A DNA stretch of 64,000 nt from Microvelia longipes (GCA_018340805.1 JACMZG010001908.1:44987787-45051786), one strand, 5' to 3'; positions 10,480 through 22,490 are shown, numbered from the stretch's first letter. Numbers and translations: made by a program. Notes: a model not told the origin generated them from the sequence alone.

Positions 10480-12139
10480 TACAAGTTATGGAAACCAATA
10501 GTCTTTTCTGTCTCAGGTTGCGTGTAATTTCATAAATTGAGATCTTGCTGGAGGTAAAACTTATAAAAAGCTAGATAAATACCTTAATATTAAATATTAA
10601 AAAACTTTAACTAGAAAACGTAACGATATTTTACAATTAATCAAATTTTGGTAAGTTATGTCATCGAGTCAAACGGTTTAATTTATTATTCAATTATAAG
10701 TTACAATTATAATTTGCTTCATTCGGTGAACTCACCACAGGTATTATTCAATTTGTTGGCTGCTTCTGGACTTAACTCGTTCAGGAGGAGGGCTACCATA
10801 TTGGCGGGATTTTAAATGTTTTTTTGTTGTTACTTATCTGCCTAATGGTGATTTTGACTATCAACTTCTTTTGTGTGACAAACTTCCCTTCTATCATCCA
10901 ATCAATGAAATGCCAAGTTCACTCCAACCTAGTGACCTTAGGTGAATACAAGAAGAATAAGTCCATTGAAAAACCCTTAGCTTTGTCAAATGATTATTAT
11001 TTTCTTAGCAGTTTTAAGCATGTCCTATAACGCAAAATAGTATAACTTTACAACATATTCTCACCCTTTTACTTACACATGTAAGTAAATGCTGGTATTT
11101 CAAGCCCAAGAGCAACCGCTAAGTGTTTCTGAGCTCACTTTAAGATAAAAAAAAATTACAGAGGTACTGCTAATAAAAACGCTATGTGTGAGTTCCTTAA
11201 CTAATGATTGTAATGTTTTCATGCTTAAAATGATTAGGGTCGAACCTAGAATATTGCAAACTCGATACGTTTTCCACATGATGTTCTCTGGATGGAACCT
11301 AGCGTTGGTTTATCTCAAATTATAAATTGCACATTGCGTAATCTAAAATAGTCTGCGTATCGAAGGCTGTTCTTGAAATAAGCTCAAAGTGAGGTACGAC
11401 TGTCAATTCTTATAAATGTTTTGACATGGTTTCTATACTCATAGGATGTAGCTAAAAAATTGGCCAAGCATCAGCATTTAACAAACTAGCAAAATTAAAG
11501 AGAGGACACAACGCATCTTTTATTATAAGGACCGGGATATGAAAACCTTCCTCTTCAAGTAACTGCTTATGCGAAAGAGCTAACTTGAGAAATGACTGAT
11601 ACGATGCTTGTTTCTACTAGGTCTATAGGAATCTAAAAAATGTTTGTTTTATTAAAATAAGTCCATCAACAGTTGTTGTCGAGAGGTAAATATCATCGTG
11701 GAACCTTGGAAAAGATCTTACTTTCAAAACGCTCGTCACCTTGTAAACCCTGACCTCCGTCAGCAGTTTAACTCTAGGAAGTCAAGACCCAGTTTCTACC
11801 ACGGTTGTGATTAGTATTTACGAATTGAAATGAATGGTTTTAAGCTAGAAAACGTACAATCTGTTTCAAGAGGACGAAACATCGACAGTTACAGTTCCTC
11901 TTTGAAGTTTTTGTTTAGACGGATAATACTTAAGATGCTCACATTAACTAATAAGTTTAGACTCAGAACTACATCGCAATCTATTTTCTTCTATTGTTCG
12001 ACTTAATGATTATGTACATTCTATTTGTAGCGGCATTAACTTAATACTTAATAACTTAACAAGGTATCGGCACAAAGCCGTGTGGTCAACATGTATTGAG
12101 TCCTTCAGTGTCAGTCAGTCTGTCGTTGTATTCCGTGGT
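10480..12139. other. 3' flank of the VWC gene
   Basis: Sequence downstream of the minus-strand stop codon at 12140. It should include the 3' untranslated region; its end is not defined. No other coding sequence is recognised. The frame at 10824-11030 (+) has no family resemblance. Confidence 0.4.
11648..11653 (-). promoter_or_regulatory. Candidate poly(A) signal AATAAA
   Basis: First AATAAA on the minus strand downstream of the VWC gene stop, about 490 bp past it. Another lies at 11524-11519. In AT-rich DNA this hexamer is common, so position is the only support. Confidence 0.3.
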
Positions 12140-12318
12140 TCAGAAGAGATCCACATCGAACATATCGAGGGATTGTTGATCTAACGAATGGAATCCCTGT
12201 GCGTCTGGAGATGTGCAGTCTTTAGGTGCACACGTTACTCTCGCTCCCGGTGCACATTCGCATTGAAGACACGTTCCTGTTTCTCTAGGGAGAACCTCTC
12301 CAACTTTGTACTCTACAC
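12140..12318 (-). CDS. Terminal exon of VWC-domain gene (second VWC module and C-terminus)
   Basis: The exon starts after a clear acceptor (ttccttctgattacag) and runs to TGA at 12142-12140. Two bases complete a split Gly codon from the exon at 25102, followed by 58 codons. It begins VEYKVGEVLPRETGTC and supplies five of the six cysteines of the second VWC module, in the spacing C-x2-C-x-C-x7-C-x4-C. The first cysteine (CTVMG) is in the previous exon. The tail after the last cysteine is 24 residues, acidic and hydrophobic, ending DMFDVDLF. The second VWC subdomain is absent because the protein stops, so the module is SD1-only. The apparent upstream Met at 12352 is in the intron and is not the start. 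Confidence 0.8.
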
Positions 12319-12506
12319 CTGTAATCAGAAGGAAAATATGTAAAATAGACATAATCGATTAATTAGATTTTACTTTCAAACTTATCGATAAGAACACATT
12401 ATTTCACTACTGGCAGCTTGTTTACATGCCCTGTTCTACTCAAATATAGATAAAGGAAAAGTATTATATATCATTTGATACAACCTTTGCTAAACATGAA
12501 CAGTTG

Positions 12507-12751
12507 ACACAATATAATTGTGGGAGAGACACCTAAGAAATGTAACAAGCAAAATGCAATGCTACATCTGGGAACTGTTCCATCATTCGACATTCGTCAT
12601 CATTGATGGCTAGACATAATGTCTGTCATGAAATAATGACAATATTATTGCTGTCGAGCCATCAATAAAGAATGATGGAACAGTTCCCAAATGTAGCATT
12701 GCATATTGCTTGCTACATTTCCTAGGTGTCTCTCGCACAATTATATTGTGT
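12507..12751. mobile_element. Foldback element, family E, ~85-bp arms
   Basis: Long imperfect inverted repeat. The left arm (about 12507-12598) reads gacacaatataattgtggga onward and returns in reverse at about 12671-12751. Both arms contain gggaactgttccatcattc. The loop of about 70 bp holds no frame. Related half-copies lie at 48345-48480 and 48610-48690, so this is a dispersed family rather than a unique hairpin. Confidence 0.7.
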
Positions 12752-12834
12752 GAAAAGTATTATATTTGCTTGTGTTGTGAAGTGTTGGTACATTCTGTTA
12801 AAATTTCAATTGAGTGTTCAATGACAGCCTTTGT

Positions 12835-13420
12835 AATCCAGCAATTTATTTTCATAAATTAACAATAATAATGGGCCAATTACTGTGCCCTGAGGCACTC
12901 CAAACTTAAAAATTTGGGCTTCACTTAAGGTGTATTTTGACTTGTTGTTGTCTATTTGTAAGATAAGAAGAGAACCAAGACAAGGCTTGATTTTTTTAAA
13001 CCAAGCTTAGTCTGTGAGTCTAGCAATGGCGTACTTTGTCCCAAGACCCTCACGAAATCCCAACTGTTTTACTGATAACAATTTATTGGTCTCGGGATAT
13101 TTCAAAAGTTGGCCTTAATTTCCTTTTCAAAAATGTTCGCTATATACTAGAGTAATATACATTTTTTGTGTCACGAATTAATTCATTTAGTTTATTTCTA
13201 TATTTTTTAAAGTATATGTAATTTTTAACAGTTTAATATTGCTATCAAATATTTCTTTAAACATAAGAGCAGCTAAACCAACATCATCACAGGTAATAAC
13301 TTGATCCCAATTAGTACATGCCAGGTTGTTTTTCAAAAGTTCTAGATCCAACATACTTATGTCTTCCAACAGATATGTTGGATCTTCCAAGATCCAACAT
13401 ACTTATATGTCTTTTAGTTT
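12835..13420 (-). pseudogene. Non-LTR retrotransposon ORF2 fragment (linker and reverse transcriptase)
   Basis: Minus-strand remains of a LINE ORF2. At about 13390-13190 the frame resembles the linker between endonuclease and reverse transcriptase (LLKNNLACTNWDQVITCDD). Further on, around 13075-13010, LLSVKQLGFREGLGTKYAIA matches the QxGFRxGxxT..A region of reverse transcriptase. Around 12905-12865, FGVPQGTVIGPLL is the diagnostic GVPQGSxLGPLLF motif. The aspartate-containing core between them is missing, and frameshifts separate the pieces, so it is non-functional. It lies in the last intron. The clade is not resolved; jockey/CR1-like is an inference. Confidence 0.75.
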
Positions 13421-14970
13421 GACGTTGTTTATTCCTATTATAAGTGGTTTCAGAAAGACAGATTAAAAAATATTATAATAAGTATTTCGCGGTAGATAGT
13501 TGTCTTCCTAACTGATCTTCGTAGAGTCTTTGGAGGAGAGATCCAGTTGATCGAGCAAGTGAGATTTTGTAACGATTATTTTGGGTAGAAAATTTTAATT
13601 AGAATTTAGTTTAGATAAATTTGAAATTTTCTTTAAATACTTAATCTCGATTTCGAAGGTATTTATTATTTGATTTATTTTATAGGCTTATCTAGTTGGT
13701 AACACTGTCTTTGATGAGGTGGAAGAAGGTTTTTCCGACTTTTCTTGGTTTTTTTCCACGAGGCCCCGGTGGGGACGGCTTCGGCCGTAGGGCCGTAAAT
13801 TAATTTTAATTTATTAATTTAAAAGTTCCTTTTTTAGTTTTTTTTTTATCAACGTTCTGTTCAAGTTAGTCTTGATTTTAGCGAGTATCCGTTTCATTTC
13901 GAATTGGTTGATTGTTGTACAAGTGCTTTGGACGCCCTTCTTTTAAATAAATAAATAAATAAATAAAAAAGGTTTATTTATTTTTTCTTTTTTACAATAC
14001 AATATAGTTTTAAAATATAAAATATCTTGAAAAATAAAAGGAGGAAGTTCAGTAGTATTACTGTTCTTCCACTTCCCCTAGATTTCTTAAACACTAAATA
14101 ACTAATTATAACCGAAATGTTTTTAATACTTTTTTATGTTTTTGATACTTTGTACAGAGAAACATAAATCATGTACAAATATGGACCAAGTAACAAATAT
14201 TTATAACAATAAAATAACACATTTTTTTAATTGCACTGAACATAAGAATAAGACAGAGCACATTGTGCACAGTATAACATTAAAAACATTTTTTTATTTT
14301 TTTAACATATTTATACTTGTCTATCCTCAAAATAAAATAAACTAATAATAAATTGACAAACAAAATTAACAAATAATCAAAATTGTATAATTTGAAGATT
14401 TGTACATCAATGCGGTTTTAACAAAAGAAGGAAAAAAACTAAATGAAAAGAGAGCATAAAAAAAGAAGTCAGATAAATATGGGATGCTAAAAAAGAGAGA
14501 AAAAAAAAATAAATAATTAAATAAATATGATATCAATAAACTTATGACTTGGTATCAGTCTCTTGGATAACAAAATTAAATGTAACTTATAATATAATAC
14601 TTAAAAAGAGCTCAGGTAACAAGCGTCATAATGTAGTACTATTTGCACTATAAAATTCTTATTGGAACAATAAATACAGTTATATGGCTGTATTTATTTA
14701 AAAGAAAGACCATAATTGATCAAACAAATTAAAAAAGTAAAATAAAAATAAATAAAAGGCTTGGATGTATTTATTTAAAACAAAGAAAAACAAAATTGTC
14801 TAAACAAAGTTAAAATGCTAAATAAAATTAAATAAAAAAATAATTGACTTGGTTGCATTTATTTAAATAGCAAAAAAAATGATCAAAAGGAAAAAAAAAA
14901 ATAAATAAATAAAAAATATAACATTACAATTAGATTGTGTAAAATATAATTAATATATGAAGTGAAAAGA
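13421..14970. other. AT-rich intronic sequence with A-rich low complexity
   Basis: Includes a small GC-rich hairpin near 13757-13795 (ggacggcttcggccgtaggg), an (aaat)n run at about 13945-13968, and long A-rich tracts at 14400-14960. The open frame at 14136-14345 is low-complexity. Nothing coding is seen. Confidence 0.45.
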
Positions 14971-14978
14971 ATGTCTGA

Positions 14979-15570
14979 CTAATTTAAGTTTGGTATAAGG
15001 TGATCTACATTTTTTTGAATGTTGAAGAGGTGGTCTCTTAACTTACTTTTGAAAGAAGACTCTTTGAGTTTAAATAAATGAGGTGGAATTGAATTTAATA
15101 ATTTAGAAGAAAAGGCGGAGAAAGAAGATTCAAATTTTTTAGTACTATGTTGTTGAGTATTGTAAAGTTGATGAGTATTTCTGAGATGTAAGCTGTGATG
15201 GTCTGATCTCTTACTTAACAAATTATATAAATAATCAGGTGTGCCAGTATTTATAACTTTATATAACAAACAACTATTGTGAAGCAACGTCTATTCTCCA
15301 TATTCGAATTTCTATTAATTTAGGTGATATGTGTTCTCTGAAGTTAAAAGAGTAAGCAAATCTAGAACAGGCATTTTGTACTCTTTGAATTTTTGTTTTA
15401 GTTCTGCACTGAGGGGACCATAAAGAGTTAATTAGTACAAGATACATTGTTAATTTTGAAGGTAGGTGTACTGAAATTTCATACATAGGATTTCTTAAAA
15501 TATTTTTTCTATTGCAAATTTTATTGTCCCTAATTCTAACTTTCCTAGTCTTGTAAGATGGTTTCATTTA
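14979..15570 (-). pseudogene. Non-LTR retrotransposon ORF2 C-terminal fragment
   Basis: Two overlapping minus-strand frames (15567-15274 and 15287-14979) are one protein broken by a frameshift near 15280. The first contains KIQRVQNACSRFAYSF, the 'RVQNACxRFxY' signature found after the reverse transcriptase core in CR1/jockey-like LINEs. The second continues with LLYKVINTGTPDYLYNLLS and ends with FKSKLRDHLFN, as in LINE C-termini. The catalytic core is absent. It shares orientation with the ORF1 remains at 16240-17490 and could derive from the same insertion with ORF2 mostly deleted. Confidence 0.75.
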
Positions 15571-16239
15571 CGATGTCTCTAATTGAATTGGTTTTTGTGT
15601 CACATAGGGTTCTAGTCTTAGGCTGATGACACGGATGTACGTTGGTTCGACGCTTAAGTTAAGTAAGACAAGTCTGGATGAGGATAAGCAATGTGTGATT
15701 AGATATGTAATTTGAATGAACACCTTTATCAACTATCTCGTCAACTTCACCCACCAATAACATTATAACCTAATTTTACTATTTAACTGTTTCCTATAAT
15801 AATCATGTATGCATTTACCATAAGTTAGTAGGTAGGACCTTAATTTTAATAACTCATATCTAATGGTTTATATCTATAAAAAGGATATGTATTAAGTATG
15901 TATTAAAACTAGACTTGTTAATTGTAAGAAGAATTGAGTATTTTTTTATTAAATTTGGTTTAATTATAAACATCAAATCTCAAACTCTATTTTATTGAGT
16001 ACTTAGATTAAGTTATCCATGTCGTATTTTAAGCCATATATAGATCCATTTTTAATAGTTCTGGAGGGTTGGTTCTTATCCCCCCCCCCTTTGTGGGTTA
16101 AAAGAACCTGGCGCTCATTAGTTAAGTATTTGGTAAGTTCTTGGACCTAATTTCGGTCTAGTATCTACTTCGATTATTACCCCCACCCCCAGCGGCCAGA
16201 CTGAGCTGGGCATTAATTTCATATGTTATAATTTGAGCA
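15571..16239. other. Unassigned intronic sequence
   Basis: Holds a C-run at about 16080-16090 and otherwise ordinary AT-rich sequence between two LINE pieces. No coding similarity recognised, so most of ORF2 appears to be deleted. Confidence 0.4.
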
Positions 16240-16789
16240 AGCTATCATAAGCGATAGCATCTCAACCTTCTTTCTTACGCAAAAAAATCTTGTTTCCTGA
16301 GCACCAAACAAAATTGAAATTATATTTTTGAGCATACGTTCGGGCATCAAACATAATTTTTCTATATGGAGATAGATGATGATTTATATAGATCAATTGT
16401 TGTTGTGGAAAGTCTGTATATGGTGAGCATTTAGCTAATGCTTAACAGTTTCAAAGGCATTTATCCATTTGACTTTATCATCAAAAAATTTAAATCTGAC
16501 GATAAATGACTTTGTTCTTGTTTTATCAAACGCTGGAACTCTGTGTGCTTTGTCTATTTCACTAGGATCAAAATTGATTAGAAGTTCTTTGACTAATTCA
16601 GTGAGCATTACCTTTATTTTTTCACCTTCACGTATTGCATTTATTTCAATACTATACTCCCTGCTCCTCTGCTCCATCATTCCATCATCATTATTACGTT
16701 TGTCCTTTAGAAAACATGTTTGCTTCCAAAAAGAAACCTCTTGTTTTGATTTTTTATTTCATTTTTTTTATTTCATTTCATTGTTTTAG

Positions 16790-16906
16790 CGAATTTCCTT
16801 TGGAAATTCGGCTAATGGGATAGGCGTCATGTCGGAATTCGAACCTCGGACCACGACACAAATCCGTTTCAGAGGTCCCTAATGACGAAAAATACGTTTT
16901 GCGAGA

Positions 16907-16958
<52 letters not shown>

Positions 16959-17110
16959 ATATATAAATAAAATTCGCCCGATAGCGGACCACCGCGCCAG
17001 AATTATTTATTTAGTAGTTGTAAACTTATATAATGTAAAAAGCACGAAAACACGCATCCAAAGGAAATTCGCCCGACATGCGGACCACCGCGCCAGAATT
17101 TTTTATTTTT
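16790..17110 (-). mobile_element. tRNA-like SINE copies around a TA microsatellite
   Basis: On the minus strand CTGGCGCGGTGGTCCGC (about 17098-17082 and again at about 16999-16983) resembles an A-box, followed by gggcgaatttcctttggat. A second part at about 16800-16860 has a B-box-like ggttcgaattcc. The same head recurs at 21617, 27260 and 60050. These features suggest a tRNA-derived SINE family. The TA run lies between copies. Confidence 0.55.
16911..16965. repeat. TA microsatellite
   Basis: About 55 bp of alternating TA with one interruption. The plus-strand frame that crosses it (16882-17127) is an artefact. Confidence 0.9.
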
Positions 17111-17579
17111 GTATTAATCTGACTTAGGAACATTTTCATTTTTGTTATACAGCTACCTAAGGAAAACTTAGAAGTATGAAGAGACTGGATCACTTCTTTA
17201 AATTTTGACTCAAGACCTTTTTTCATATCCGCATTTTGATCGGATTTAATTAAGCAGGGTTGTTACTTACTGCTTGATTAGGTCTAGTGAAAACATCAAA
17301 GTTTATAGAGCTATTATTAGAGACACAATGACTGCACATTAAATGTTTGCTCAGTTTGCTTTTGGGCTGATGAAAAATCCTCTTCTTTAATATTTTTAAC
17401 AATTCACTGACACATGGAAAAGCGTGTAACAACTTGTACACTGCACAGTTTTGTTTTTCCTGGGCATATTTTGTAGACAGAATCCACAAAAAACATGATG
17501 TGAAAATAGACTATAAGTGTCTTTAAAATTTTATTAATAAAAAATAAAAAATTATTTAACTAGTTTTAGTGTCAACTAA

Positions 17580-17854
17580 TGCAAATTTTTAATGTAATTT
17601 TTACTAAATAGTCACATGCGTCACTTATACATAGTTACATGCGTGCCAAATCTCCATCTGATCGCATCATTTTTCCGCGTTTTATGATTTTTCGAAATTT
17701 TTGCTAAGTCATTATTGCGGGTTAATGACGTCATAAAAAATATTTCCCGAATAGCACAACTACACTAGTAGACAGATTTTTGCACAAAATTTCAACTCTC
17801 TAGCATAAATACACTGGGCGCTACGATGATAACAATCACACATACACTCACACA

Positions 17855-17905
<51 letters not shown>

Positions 17906-18205
17906 ACAAAAATCTATTGTTTTCAAAAGCATGTAGTATTTATATGGGACATGCTGATAATAAACGGCCTTTTAGTAGGGTTACTACTAGAAGGAAAAAA
18001 AAAAAAAAAACACACACACACACATAGACAGACAACTTTGCAAAAACTACTCAGGAGGGCTTAAAAACGCCTGAAAAGGATAATTCCGTTTTCATACCGG
18101 ATTCGGATTTTTTGCAAACACAATACTTTTCCTATAAAGTATTGTGTTATCCTATAAATATTTATACCTACTGTATAAATGAGGAAAAGTAAAAATATTT
18201 AATCC
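17580..18205 (+). repeat. Family M dispersed repeat with internal CA microsatellite
   Basis: The left half reads atgcgtgccaaatctccatc ... ttttcgaaatttttgct ... caactctctagcataaatac. It is followed by a CA run at 17830-17899, then tagacagacaactttg ... ggattcggatttttt ... tataaatgaggaaaagta. The same order of blocks appears at 22610, 24100, 30115, 32860, 40830 and 61905. The microsatellite appears to be seeded by the element. Confidence 0.7.
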
Positions 18206-18477
18206 GTTAATATTGTTTGTTTAATTTCGTTGTTTTTTAATGTTAACTTTTGGCTTAGGGGCTAAATTTTTGCCAGTGAGGGTAAGAGCTACCGCCCCTT
18301 ACCCTCAGTGGCCAGTCCGCCCCTGGGTGGGTGTATTACCTACCGATATCTAATTGTCGTTTTCACAGAATAGAGCGTTTATCTTCATCTTGGTTGAAGT
18401 AACAAGAGAAATTGTTTTTGAACAAACGATCGCTGGTTTTTAGGAAACCATGCATTTTGTATGAATTATAATGTTTA

Positions 18478-19785
18478 ATTTTTAATTTATATAAAGACAC
18501 TGGATGGGACTGAAATAACAACTTCTTACTTCTTTAAATGACTATATTTCGCCTGACCCCAGGCATACTCATGTCTACAAACCTACAATACAAATGATAT
18601 TATTAATTCATGGACGACTTATAATATAACATCACAATTTAAATAATTATAAGACGCTAAAATAAATAAATAAGGTACTTACAGAATAAATAATTTAAAA
18701 TAACGTTAGGATAATCTAACTTAGTCTAAAAATCCACTTCTACACATAAATCTCAAACCTAATAAGAAATAAAAATTCTCAGTGAATCTAAATTATACCC
18801 AATCTCAGAATCTCAGTATGACAATTTACAAATAAAATGAAATTTAACTTACTGTAATGGTAATAATCCCAGTGCATAATAAACAATATAAGAATATAGT
18901 ACACAATTAATTTCCAACCGGATTAATTAAAACAACTAATAAAAACCATAAAAAAAGCAAGCTAACTACTTGGAAAGCAAAACCTTACTTAAAAATAATT
19001 ATAACCTGGTAGAGTATACATTATGTTAATAATTAATACCTAGGTGTGAAAGTGGATCAAGTGAAGGGGCAAAAAGTATCATCATGCTAAAACGTTAATA
19101 CATATAAGTAATGCGGGTTTTTAGTATCTTAACTATGATAGGGCGCAGAAATTCTTACATATTAAGTTAACAGAAAATATTGTAACAATAATTATCTTCC
19201 AGACTAAATAGTTGAAGTTGTCAAAACTTAAATCTAGGAGTTAATTATAAAAATAGCCAATTGGTTTAATTTTACAATTTTTAAAGTATTGCTCCATGTA
19301 ACTTATTAATATCTCTAGAGTCTCTCTTGAAGTTGATACTATTTGGTTCATTAGCAAAATGTATTGCCTCTAAAATTAATATTTTTTTGTGTTTTCACTG
19401 TCCATAATTTTAGTATCCTCTAAATTAAATTCGTGATTTAAGTTGCTACAATAAGTTGCTAGCACTGTGTTTTTGTTCATTTTTATTTCTTTTTAGGTTA
19501 GAGATTTATGTGTAGAAGTAGGATTTTTAGACTAAGTTAGATTATCCTAACGTTATTTTAAATTATTTATTCTGTAAGTACCTTATTTATTTATTTTAGC
19601 GTCTTATAATTATTTAAATTGTGATGTTATATTATAAGTCGTCCATGAATTAATAATATCATTTGTATTGTAGGTTTGTAGACATGAGTATGCCAAGGGT
19701 CAGGCGAAATATAGTCATTTAAAGAAGTAAGAAGTTGTTATTTAACAGTCCCATCCAGTGTCTTTAAATAAATTAAAAATTATAT
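18478..19785. mobile_element. Large foldback element with ~300-bp inverted arms
   Basis: The left arm (about 18478-18775) and right arm (about 19479-19785) are nearly perfect reverse complements. For example, gacactggatgggactg near 18497 returns as cagtcccatccagtgtc near 19746. The ~700-bp centre is AT-rich and has no recognisable coding sequence. Such structure is typical of foldback or MITE-like DNA elements. High arm identity suggests a fairly recent insertion or arm conversion. Confidence 0.8.
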
Positions 19786-20053
19786 ACAATGGTGACGAAT
19801 ACTAATTATATAATAATGTTTACTTTAAATGAGTCTAATCTTCTTATGAATAAGTTTGTTTACGTGATCTCATAATAATTTGTATACGTGATTTAAAAAT
19901 AGACCGCTGCAGATAATTGGGGCCGGTAAACTGTTCGCTTGATGGTTTAAATTGTCAATATCAACTCATAAAAAAACATTGTTTTCGGATTATTATTCGC
20001 TAAAAACATAGTGATTTCTGGAGCTTTTTCCAAATAATAATACATAAATATAT

Positions 20054-20088
<35 letters not shown>

Positions 20089-20795
20089 TATTATATAATA
20101 CATAATAATTAAATCCTGTACATAAAATAACTTAGTATATTATTTGTTAACACGATTGTCGAAACTACCTGCTGCAATATTTATTTATATAAAATTGTAT
20201 ATCTGGTAGAAATAATTATCATTAATATGTAATTAAAGAGACAAAACTTGACCTATTGTTAAAGTTTGAAATATTGATTATTAATTATAATTTAGAGAGG
20301 TCAGTATTTAGACTAAAACAGTTCATTAGAGATTATCAAATTGCCAGACTCAATATTTCTCTAACGCTAACCAAAGTTCTTGAATAGTCTGTGCTAATCA
20401 ATTCGTACAAACTACCAAAGTATTGTTTATACTGCTTAGCTTCGCCTTAATTATAACTAGTCTAATTAAACAATTCTATACCTACTTAATTATACATTCA
20501 AATTAAGTTGTTAAATTTCTTAGATCTGAGTTAGATTAACGTATAAGGAAAAAGAAAGCGATGAATGTTGGAATTACATTGGAATATATTTTAATTATTA
20601 GGAATGTACATTCTAAGATCCTGTATAAAAGGATGGAGACTTCTTATATAACGGAGTGAATCTTTTGATATTACAAACAATTTAGATAAATCTATAAAAA
20701 CATTCGCACATGTAGTCAATGAGATATTCCTATGTAAGGTTCCATTCCAATGCGTTTGTATCCCTTTTTGTGAATTCGCATAAAAAAATCGTTAA
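19786..20795. other. Unassigned intronic AT-rich sequence
   Basis: Contains a TA microsatellite at about 20048-20092. No coding sequence or repeat family recognised in the rest. Confidence 0.45.
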
Positions 20796-20957
20796 TGGGA
20801 TAGGAGTCACATCGGGATAGGAGTCTCATCGGGATAGGAGTCACATCACATTGGGATAGGAGTCACATCGGGATAGGAGTCACATCGGGATAGGAGTCAC
20901 ATCGGGATAGGAGTCACATCAGGATAGGAGTCACATCGGGATTGGAGTCACACTATT
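20796..20957. repeat. Minisatellite, 16-bp unit
   Basis: About nine tandem copies of gggataggagtcacat. The first unit may derive from SINE sequence (a related gggataggcgtcatgt occurs at 16817). Confidence 0.85.
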
Positions 20958-21235
20958 GAAAATCAGGTTATTGTGACGAAATTAACTCGTTTGTTGTGAC
21001 AACATTAACCCGGTTGTTGTGAAACATTAAACCAGTTGTTGTGACAACATTAACCCAGTTGTTGTGACAACATTGACCCGGTTGTTGTGACAACATTAAC
21101 CCGGTTGTTGCATGAGAAACATTAACCCAGTTGTTGTGATAACATGAATCCAGTTGTTGTGACTACATTAATCCAATAGTTGTGACATTAACCCAGTTGT
21201 TGTGACAACATTAACCTGGTTGTTGATTTTTTAAA
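20958..21235. repeat. Minisatellite, ~23-bp unit
   Basis: About eleven imperfect units of ttgttgtgacaacattaacc, placed directly after the 16-bp array. The core ttgttgtgacaaca is an imperfect inverted repeat. Confidence 0.85.
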
Positions 21236-21349
21236 ATTTTTAAAAAATCAGTCAAGTAAAAAAAAAGGAATAAAATATTCTAAATAATAATCGAAAACCA
21301 AAATTAAAGATTATAAATAAACATTTTAATTAGAGTATTGCTTTCGATG

Positions 21350-21562
21350 ATTTTTGGGGTGCTGAATCAAATAAAGACGGTCCGAAGTCGATCCGACCCC
21401 CTAATATGACCAAAATATTGAAAAAACGGTGGTAAATTACGTTAAGCCCAACAGACAACCGGTAAGCATGGGGCTCTAAGCTGAATGATTAAGGTCTAGC
21501 GCTAGGTTTGAGTACTAGAGAAGTACTCAAAGCTACGGTACCTTGGTTCTAATCCTGGTAAG
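21350..21562 (+). mobile_element. tRNA-like SINE
   Basis: A-box-like aaggtctagcgctaggttt and B-box-like ttggttctaatcctgg (about 21543-21558), about 45 bp apart. They are preceded by ggtccgaagtcgatccgacc, which recurs near 46233 before another tRNA-like head. Box spacing and sequence suggest a tRNA-derived SINE, not a functional tRNA. Confidence 0.5.
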
Positions 21563-21616
21563 AATGATTAGTTTTATCGCTTTAATCACATTTTATAATT
21601 TTTCACATAATAATCC

Positions 21617-21945
21617 TGGCACAGTGGTCAACATGCCAGGTGAATTTCCTTTGGAATGCGTGTATCCGTGTTTAACATCTATATCTTGCTTACGTTTCCC
21701 GTTTATGCTTTATAACTTAAACAGTTACTTAAATATAAAGCACTACTCGTATTTCATTTTTTTTTCTTTCAAAGGAAATGCGGGAAACCCTTTACAGAAA
21801 ATCACTGACAGGGTTGAATAGTGCAAAAATTGCTGTGCACTCCCGGTTTTGGAGGCATATTTTTTGTGTTAACAATTGGATAAATATGTGAATTTTCTCA
21901 AGTTATAAAGCATAAACCGGAAACGTAAGAAAGAAATTGATTGTT
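21617..21945 (+). mobile_element. SINE head followed by a foldback segment
   Basis: Begins with cctggcacagtggtcaacat, the same A-box-like head as the minus-strand copies at 16.98 and 17.09 kb. Further on, ttgcttacgtttcccgttta near 21687 is repeated in reverse (aaaccggaaacgtaagaaa) near 21918. A similar pair of inverted blocks occurs at 59625 and 60050. The 92-codon frame at 21543-21821 is not a gene. Confidence 0.5.
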
Positions 21946-22264
21946 ATCTATTTCTTGTTGATGTTGTTATTGTTATAATGGATTACTAAACGTGACTCAA
22001 TGAAAAGGGTCCAAGAGTTTTTGTTTCAACACTGGGATAAATTAAGGGCTCGGTTGGTAATCCTGGTCACTAAAGACGTTGCCATTATCTTGTCCTTCTC
22101 TATTACCTGAACTCTTTGATGGCAGTTAATATTTAATGATATTCTACATCAAGTCTTAATGAATATTTCTACTGGGCTTTAAAGGGACACACAATGACGG
22201 AATATATCTCATAAATGCATAGCAGAGAATAATTATTATCTCAACAGTTTCTATCGATTAATAC

Positions 22265-22490
22265 TACATCAATCTGCCTCCGTAGCTGTGGTCTTATAGT
22301 TCTGGACTTCGGCACCGGAGGTCCGCGGTTCATAGCCCGGGCTATGCTCTGTTTTTGTTAATAAAATTTGTTGTAAAAAGATTTCGCCAACTTTAGCTTT
22401 ACTTTGAGCATAGTAGATGTGACCCACCCGAGGTGGTTCCCGCAGGGCGAATACCCTGAAAGGCGAAAGGATCAAAAACGGGCATTATCA
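22265..22490 (+). mobile_element. tRNA-like SINE
   Basis: A-box-like cgtagctgtggtcttata (about 22281), B-box-like gcggttcatagcccggg (about 22325-22341), then a ~120-bp body with gtggttcccgcagggcgaat and an AT-rich tail (attatcattattatt). This is the clearest SINE in the window. The minus-strand frame at 22269-22475 is an artefact. Confidence 0.6.

Larger units (their letters stand above)
16240..17490 (-). pseudogene. Non-LTR retrotransposon ORF1 remains (PHD-like finger, RNA-binding C-terminal part)
   Basis: Read on the minus strand. Around 17475-17400 there is CGFCLQNMPRKNKTVQCTSC followed by YTLFHVSV, a Cys/His finger of the PHD-like type common at the N-terminus of insect LINE ORF1. At 16680-16435 comes EQRSREYSIEI ... 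IDKAHRVPAFDKTRTKSFIV, the ORF1 RNA-binding region with its AHRxP motif. At about 16420-16260, in another frame, HLSPYRKIMFDARTYAQKY is followed by FNFVWCSGNKIFLRKKEG, the ORF1 C-terminal segment. Frameshifts and stops break it, and SINE/TA-repeat sequence (16790-17110) sits in the middle. Confidence 0.7.
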
